A stretch of 64,000 bases of DNA, from contig JAXLQL010000007.1 of assembly GCA_046331625.1 (NCBI GenBank), forward strand, positions 1 through 64,000, given 5' to 3'. This stretch comes from JAXLQL01 sp046331625. GTDB lineage: Bacteria > Acidobacteriota > Terriglobia > Bryobacterales > Bryobacteraceae. The notes beneath the pieces were generated by a model. That model ran no database searches, was not told the origin of the DNA, and worked only from the letters and a program-made list of their open reading frames with translations. Positions 59,676 to 64,000 of the stretch are shown here, in pieces. Position numbers and translations under genes: made by a program. Each line of letters opens with the position of its first letter. Positions within the stretch are counted from its first letter, which is position 1.

Positions 59676-60029
59676 ATGCCACGCACGACGCCAGCCATCG
59701 GCCCTCACGTTGCGCGCTTGCTCGCGGGCATCGGAGCCAATATCCGCAACGCTCGTTTGCGGCGCAACTACTCGCTCGAGACCATCGCGCAACGCGCCGG
59801 CACCACCCGGAGAACGTTGTACCGGGTGGAACGGGGCGATGCCGCGGTAGCCTTTGGAATCTACGCGCGCGTATTGCAGGCGCTCCGCTTGGAGAACGAT
59901 CTCGCCTCCATTGCCGCTGACGATGAGCTCGGCCGCAAACTGCAAGACCTCGGCTTGAAGAAGAGGATCCGGGCGCCGAAGAAGAAGGCCGCCGTTTCTC
60001 ACCCGGACGAGGAGAAGGAGCCGCGCTGA
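59676..60029 (+). CDS. hipB: HipB-like antitoxin, XRE-family HTH
   Basis: The 117-residue protein has an XRE helix-turn-helix: NIRNARLRRNYSLETIAQRA followed by TTRRTLYRVERGD. The middle AVAFGIYARVLQALRLENDL is the dimerisation helix, and a basic tail (KKRIRAPKKKAA) ends it. It precedes the HipA kinase gene with a one-base TGATG overlap, the standard antitoxin-first hip order. It represses the operon and inhibits HipA. Confidence 0.88.
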   Translation: MPRTTPAIGPHVARLLAGIGANIRNARLRRNYSLETIAQRAGTTRRTLYRVERGDAAVAFGIYARVLQALRLENDLASIAADDELGRKLQDLGLKKRIRAPKKKAAVSHPDEEKEPR

Positions 60030-61354
60030 TGTCCCGGGTCTCCAATTCGAGCGCCGTCAGCACGAGCGCATCCAGTACCCGCGCATCCGGCACGGTCGCT
60101 GTCTTCGCGGATCTCGAAATCTTTCCGGCACCTCGCCGAATGGGTTTGCTGCACCGCCAAGCCGGCTGCGGAACCGGCGTATTTTCGTTCGAGTACGATC
60201 CGGACTGGCTGCGCCTTCCCGCAGCCTTGCGGTTCGACCCGGACTTGGCGCTGGTGCAAGGTCCGCAGTATCCGGCCGCGAACCGCTCCAATTTCGGCAT
60301 CTTTCTCGATTCCGCACCGGACCGTTGGGGCCGCGTGCTCATGCAACGCCGCGAGAACATCCGGGCTCGCCGCGAGAAGCGGCCGGCGCGCTCGCTCACC
60401 GATTGGGATTTCCTGCTGGGCGTGCACGACGAGGTCCGGATGGGCGCGCTGCGCTTTCAGGATCCCGCCACGGGGCGCTGGGTCGATTCAGACGACGAAC
60501 TCGCGGCGCCGCCGATCACCTCGCTAGGCGACCTTCAGGCAGCCAGTCTGGATTTCGAGCGGGGCCCGGACGCGAGAGCGAGCCGTGAGCAAGAGAAGTG
60601 GCTGTCGCAACTGTTCGCGCCAGGATCGTCGCTCGGCGGTGCGCGGCCCAAGGCGTCGGTCCGCGACGAGCAAGGAGCGCTGTGCATCGCGAAGTTCCCG
60701 AGCAAGCAGGATCGCCGCGACGTGGGCGCATGGGAATTGGTGGCGCATCGCCTGGCGGCGAAAGCGGGCCTGAAGGTACCCGAGGCTCGCGGAATTCGGG
60801 TTGCGCGCGGCTCCTACACTACGTTCCTGGCCAAGCGCTTCGATCGCGCCAGGAAGGGCAGGCGCTTGGCCTTCGTTTCCGCGATGACGCTCACGCAACG
60901 GAGCGATAGCGACACCGGCGCCAGTTACCTCGAGTTGGCCGATTTGCTCCGGTCGCAAGGGGCACGCGCCGAAGCCGATTGCCGCGAGTTGTTCCGGCGC
61001 GTGGTCTTCAGCATATTGATCCACAACACGGACGACCATTTGCGCAACCACGGCTTCTTCTTCACCGAAGAAGGCATCGTGTTGTCGCCAGTGTTCGATA
61101 TCAATCCATCTGTGGATCGAAACGAGCTCACTCTCGCCATCAACGAGGTGGAGACGGCTTGCGATGTTGCGGTGGCGATGGATGCCCACGCGGACTATGG
61201 TTTGAGCGCGGCCGAAGCCAAGGCGATCCTCGTCAAGGCCCGCACTGCCGTCGCCAGTTGGCGCAACGAAGCATCGCGGCTCCGGATTCCGAAGGCGGAA
61301 CAGGAGTTCATGGAACGGGCGTTCGAACAGCGGGCTCGGGCCGGGGCCGCCTAG
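60029..61354 (+). CDS. hipA: HipA-like serine/threonine kinase toxin
   Basis: The 441-residue protein carries HipA landmarks: FGIFLDSAPDRWGRVLMQRR in the N-subdomain, the Gly-rich SSLGGARPKASV with the autophosphorylated Ser region, ICIAKF-type ATP lysine (LCIAKFPSKQD), the catalytic ILIHNTDDHLRNHGFF and the metal-binding VFDINPSVD. HipA phosphorylates glutamyl-tRNA synthetase or related targets and causes dormancy. A Ser/Thr-rich extension of about 20 residues precedes the core. Translation is coupled to hipB by a one-base overlap. Confidence 0.92.
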   Translation: MSRVSNSSAVSTSASSTRASGTVAVFADLEIFPAPRRMGLLHRQAGCGTGVFSFEYDPDWLRLPAALRFDPDLALVQGPQYPAANRSNFGIFLDSAPDRWGRVLMQRRENIRARREKRPARSLTDWDFLLGVHDEVRMGALRFQDPATGRWVDSDDELAAPPITSLGDLQAASLDFERGPDARASREQEKWLSQLFAPGSSLGGARPKASVRDEQGALCIAKFPSKQDRRDVGAWELVAHRLAAKAGLKVPEARGIRVARGSYTTFLAKRFDRARKGRRLAFVSAMTLTQRSDSDTGASYLELADLLRSQGARAEADCRELFRRVVFSILIHNTDDHLRNHGFFFTEEGIVLSPVFDINPSVDRNELTLAINEVETACDVAVAMDAHADYGLSAAEAKAILVKARTAVASWRNEASRLRIPKAEQEFMERAFEQRARAGAA

Positions 61355-61360
61355 TGGGAC

Positions 61361-61414
61361 GATAACGGGCTATAGCTTACACTCAAAACAGCACACGGTG
61401 CTAGATATAGCCCG
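61361..61414 (+). repeat. Inverted repeat and direct repeat at the downstream edge of hipBA
   Basis: CGGGCTATA (61366-61374) and TATAGCCCG (61406-61414) form a perfect nine-base inverted repeat, with a nested hairpin AGCAC-ACG-GTGCT (61390-61402) in between. No U-tract follows. GATAACGGGCTATAG (61361-61375) matches GATAACGGGTCATAG (59620-59634) upstream of hipB at 13 of 15 bases, so similar repeats bracket the module. Confidence 0.65.
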
Positions 61415-61478
61415 CTACCGATCAATCTGGATCCTCGCTACTTCGATCGGGCCTACCTAGGCATGCTGAATCCGCGGT

Positions 61479-62705
61479 TCACTCCACAACGGCCTGCATC
61501 ACCGCATTCTCGAAATCGCGATCCAACTGCCGCTCCGGATTGTCCGTCTGAATCATCATCACGCCCACGATCTTCTCTTTGGGATCCACCCAGAAGTGCG
61601 TCCCATACGCGCCATCCCATCCGAAGCTCCCCTGCGAAACCCGATAGCCCGCCCGAATCGGATCCGCCACCACCACCACGCTCAACCCATACCCCAGCCC
61701 CGCCCGGCGCCCGGGCAGCGTGTCCGGAACGAACACCGACGACATCAGATCCACCGTCTTCGGACTCAGCAACCGCTTCCCGTTCCACTTCCCGCCCGCT
61801 GCGAGCATCATTCCGAACTGCGCGTAGTCCTCCGCCGTGGAAACCAGGCCGCCCGCGCCCGAGAAGTACGTCTTGCTCTGCAGCGCGTTCGGCTTCTCCA
61901 CCTTCGCGAGCGTGGAACTCTCGGTTCGATGATAGGCCGACGCAACGCGAGGCCAGTTGTCGTCGCCTGGATGGAACGCCGTGTTCTTCATACCCAGCGG
62001 CCCGAACAGGTTGTCTTTGAGGTATTGATCGAAGGTCGATCCCGAAGCGATTTCCACCACGCGGCCCAGCACGTCGAACCCAGCCAGCGCGCTATAGCTC
62101 CACTTGGCGCCGGGTTGAAACTCGAGCGCTGTGGCGGCATACTTCGGCATCATCTCGGCAAGCGTGGATTGGCCCAACTCTCCGAGCAGCTTTCTCAAAC
62201 CCGCGGCAGCCACCGGACCGCTCCCCATGCCCGAAACGTGACTCAGCAGATCCTGGATCGTGATCTCACGCGACGCCGGGATCGTGTAGTTCTGTTGCGG
62301 CTGCACCGCCGCGTCCGTCACGGCGACCTTCATGCCCTTGAACTCCGGAATGAATTTCGATACCGGATCGTTCAGCCGCACCTTGCCCTGTTCCACCAAC
62401 ATCAGGATCGCCGTACCTGCCACGGGCTTCGACATCGAGAAGACGCGGAAGATGGCGTCCTTCGTCATGGGGCGGCTGGCCTCGACGTCCATCGAGCCAT
62501 GAGCCTCGAGATGCGCGATCTTGCCGTTGCGTGCCACCAGCGTCACCGCGCCAGCGATATTGTGCGCGTCAATGTGACGCTGCATGGTTTCGTGAACCCG
62601 CGCGAGGCGTTCGCTCGAGAGTCCGACAGCTTCGGGCTTGACGGGAATAGACTCGGCCGCAAGCGACAAGGCCGCGAGTAGGAAAAGGAGCAACCGGTGA
62701 GACAT
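61479..62705 (-). CDS. Serine hydrolase of the class C beta-lactamase family
   Basis: ATG 62705 gives 408 residues with a signal peptide (RLLLFLLAALSLAAES). The family motif SxxK is in FRVFSMSKPVAGTAI, and Tyr-x-Asn/Ser is at KWSYSALAGFDVLGRVVE. The third motif may be GSFGWDGAYGTHFWVDP. These enzymes hydrolyse esters, peptides or penicillins; true beta-lactamase activity is not implied. TACACT lies 7 nt before the ATG, suggesting a leaderless message. Confidence 0.88.
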   Translation of the reverse strand: MSHRLLLFLLAALSLAAESIPVKPEAVGLSSERLARVHETMQRHIDAHNIAGAVTLVARNGKIAHLEAHGSMDVEASRPMTKDAIFRVFSMSKPVAGTAILMLVEQGKVRLNDPVSKFIPEFKGMKVAVTDAAVQPQQNYTIPASREITIQDLLSHVSGMGSGPVAAAGLRKLLGELGQSTLAEMMPKYAATALEFQPGAKWSYSALAGFDVLGRVVEIASGSTFDQYLKDNLFGPLGMKNTAFHPGDDNWPRVASAYHRTESSTLAKVEKPNALQSKTYFSGAGGLVSTAEDYAQFGMMLAAGGKWNGKRLLSPKTVDLMSSVFVPDTLPGRRAGLGYGLSVVVVADPIRAGYRVSQGSFGWDGAYGTHFWVDPKEKIVGVMMIQTDNPERQLDRDFENAVMQAVVE

Positions 62706-62846
62706 GTAGGGCAGTGTAGCGCGCTCCGGTCCATACGGATTCGGACTTTCCGATTCCTCGCGCACGCTTGCGTCGCGTTGATCGGCGAACGCGCCCCAGT
62801 CCGGGCACTTCATCGACGCATCGCAGAACTCCGCCGGAGCACGTCC

Positions 62847-63308
62847 CTACACACCGAACTGCCGCAGGTGATGGTCCGTGTGCAGGTACGCCCAGCGCTT
62901 CCACTCCCACAGGCTCATCTGCCCGAACATCGGATGCCGGCATCGCGCAAACTCTTGCTCGCCGAATTTCGAAAATTGCTCGGTCAGCGCGACCAGCTTG
63001 CTCACGTCTGCAGCCCACTCCTGCGGCGGAGTGCCTCCGATCTTCGCGTCCATTTCGGGCATGGTCGGAACGCCCTTGGGCCACCGCATGGGCGCCCGCA
63101 GCGCGACATACTTCACTACCGTCCGGCTGAAGAAGGTCTCTTTGCTCCCCAGCGCTTTCCGCCCCTGAATCCCTTCCAGAGAATCAGAGAGATGGCAGAT
63201 CATCTGATGCGCGGTCATCTCGCCCCAACGCCCTTGGCTATCGGGTCTCACGCGATGGAGACGCTCCACCAGGAGCCGCGCCGTCTCGATATCCAGAACG
63301 GGCTTCAT
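62847..63308 (-). CDS. DUF1569 (DinB-superfamily) protein
   Basis: ATG 63308 gives 153 residues. DUF1569 features are WGEMTAHQMICHLSDSLEGI and the closing WKRWAYLHTDHHLRQFG, where His residues can form the DinB-type metal site. The family is thought to act as metal-dependent thiol or stress enzymes, unproven. TACACT lies 7 nt upstream of the ATG. The gene is divergent from the following HEAT-like gene. Confidence 0.8.
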   Translation of the reverse strand: MKPVLDIETARLLVERLHRVRPDSQGRWGEMTAHQMICHLSDSLEGIQGRKALGSKETFFSRTVVKYVALRAPMRWPKGVPTMPEMDAKIGGTPPQEWAADVSKLVALTEQFSKFGEQEFARCRHPMFGQMSLWEWKRWAYLHTDHHLRQFGV

Positions 63309-63354
63309 CGAGATGAGTGTACATTCTGGCAACCCGTCTGAGAAAATTGGTTCC

Positions 63355-64000
63355 ATGGCCGACCCCACGCGCCAAGCGATCGATCGCATGGGCGAGCTCC
63401 GCCGCCTCGAGCCCACCGAATCGGGCGCCGCGGAGATCCGCAAGACGCTCGGAGCCAAGTCCAATTGGGCGGTCGCCGCCGCCGCGGAGGCCGCCAAGAC
63501 TTACGCCGACACGCCGATGGCCGAGTCGCTGTGGGCGCCGCTCGAAAAGGCGTTCGTCCGCTTCATCGAGAATCATCCGGAGACCACCGACAAAGGCTGC
63601 AAGGCCAAAAAGACCATCGCTGAGGCTCTGCGCGCACTCGAATGCCCGCGCTCCGATGTCTATCTGCGCGGCGTCCGCCACGTCCAGATGGAAGGCGTGT
63701 TCGGAGGATTCGAGGACACCGCCGCATCGCTTCGGGGCGAATGCGCCATCGGACTCATGGATTGCCGCCATCCGGAAGCGCTCCACGAGTGCATCCTGCT
63801 GCTCGGCGATTCCCTGCGCCCAGCCCGCATCGGAGCCGTGAAAGCGCTCGGCGCGAGCGGCCGTCCCGAGGCCGCGCTCCTGCTTCGTCTCGCCATCGTC
63901 AAGGGCGACGAAGAGCCCGAGGTCGTCGCCGAAGCCATGGCCGAACTCATGGCGCTCGATCCCCGAGGCGCATTCGATTTCGTGCTCCGGTATCTCGAAT
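63355..64000 (+). CDS. HEAT-repeat-like protein, truncated by the window end
   Basis: The frame opens at ATG 63355 (MADPTRQAIDRMGELRRLEP) and is still open at 64000, giving at least 215 residues. Helical pairs such as NWAVAAAAEAAKTYADTPMA, HPEALHECILLLGDSLRPAR and EPEVVAEAMAELMALDPRGA fit an alpha-solenoid of HEAT or PBS-lyase type. No catalytic motif is visible in the part present. The downstream end is unknown. Confidence 0.7.
   Translation, partial: MADPTRQAIDRMGELRRLEPTESGAAEIRKTLGAKSNWAVAAAAEAAKTYADTPMAESLWAPLEKAFVRFIENHPETTDKGCKAKKTIAEALRALECPRSDVYLRGVRHVQMEGVFGGFEDTAASLRGECAIGLMDCRHPEALHECILLLGDSLRPARIGAVKALGASGRPEAALLLRLAIVKGDEEPEVVAEAMAELMALDPRGAFDFVLRYLE

Overview
The window looks like chromosome of an Acidobacteriota member of the Bryobacterales/Solibacter type. 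The main reasons are several secreted proteins that end in the 'VVNA...P-G-x-L/V-[IV]-x-[IV]-[YF]-G' C-terminal domain typical of that lineage (genes at 17926, 29286, 32120 and 46020-49931), a DUF1549/DUF1553 + DUF1501 pair, a dnaK-dnaJ-hspR heat-shock operon, high GC and many ATGA-coupled genes. I see no rRNA, tRNA or CRISPR array.

Layout. 1-4150 is an accessory patch: a transposase remnant, a GNAT/DUF1778 toxin-antitoxin pair, a TIR-transmembrane protein preceded by a TPR relic, higBA, and a decayed second DUF1778 antitoxin. 4155-7846 is the dnaK-dnaJ-hspR operon with a HAIR-type operator in its promoter. 7847-8531 holds a frameshifted HTH/SEC-C gene. 8532-14030 is a secreted DUF1549/DUF1553, DUF1501 and pre-peptidase-domain operon. 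14115-24727 carries small-molecule and carbohydrate genes (D-threonine-aldolase-like enzyme, Gfo/Idh/MocA oxidoreductase, TIM-barrel isomerase, BNR_4 protein), a CHRD protein, a TrmB regulator and an FAD oxidoreductase. 24788-29114 has a ppiD-dedA-aroE operon and a site-2 protease. 29286-38160 encodes three large secreted beta-propeller proteins. 38244-39709 is a SorAB-like sulfite dehydrogenase pair. 39880-49931 has a sensor kinase, a Lys/Ala-rich zinc-ribbon protein, a TPR-CHAT protein and a BACON-repeat protein. 50182-51748 is a second defence patch (AbiV-like protein divergent from vapBC). 51749-55540 is housekeeping (TPR, rpoD, nrdR, flippase-like). 55714-59342 is an ECF sigma/anti-sigma operon with LiaF-like membrane proteins. 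59676-61354 is hipBA. The window closes with a serine hydrolase, a DUF1569 protein and a truncated HEAT-like gene.

Two themes cut across the window. First, a -10-like hexamer lies only 4-10 nt before the start codon in about a dozen genes, including all four toxin-antitoxin operons, which suggests frequent leaderless transcription. Second, a paired-hairpin element with TTCAG or CACAG loops occurs four times, each at a gene end. No single cassette is clearly a new system. The best candidates for new biology are the TIR-membrane protein with its TPR relic, the AbiV-like protein beside vapBC, and the leaderless toxin-antitoxin promoters whose operators overlap the RNA polymerase site.
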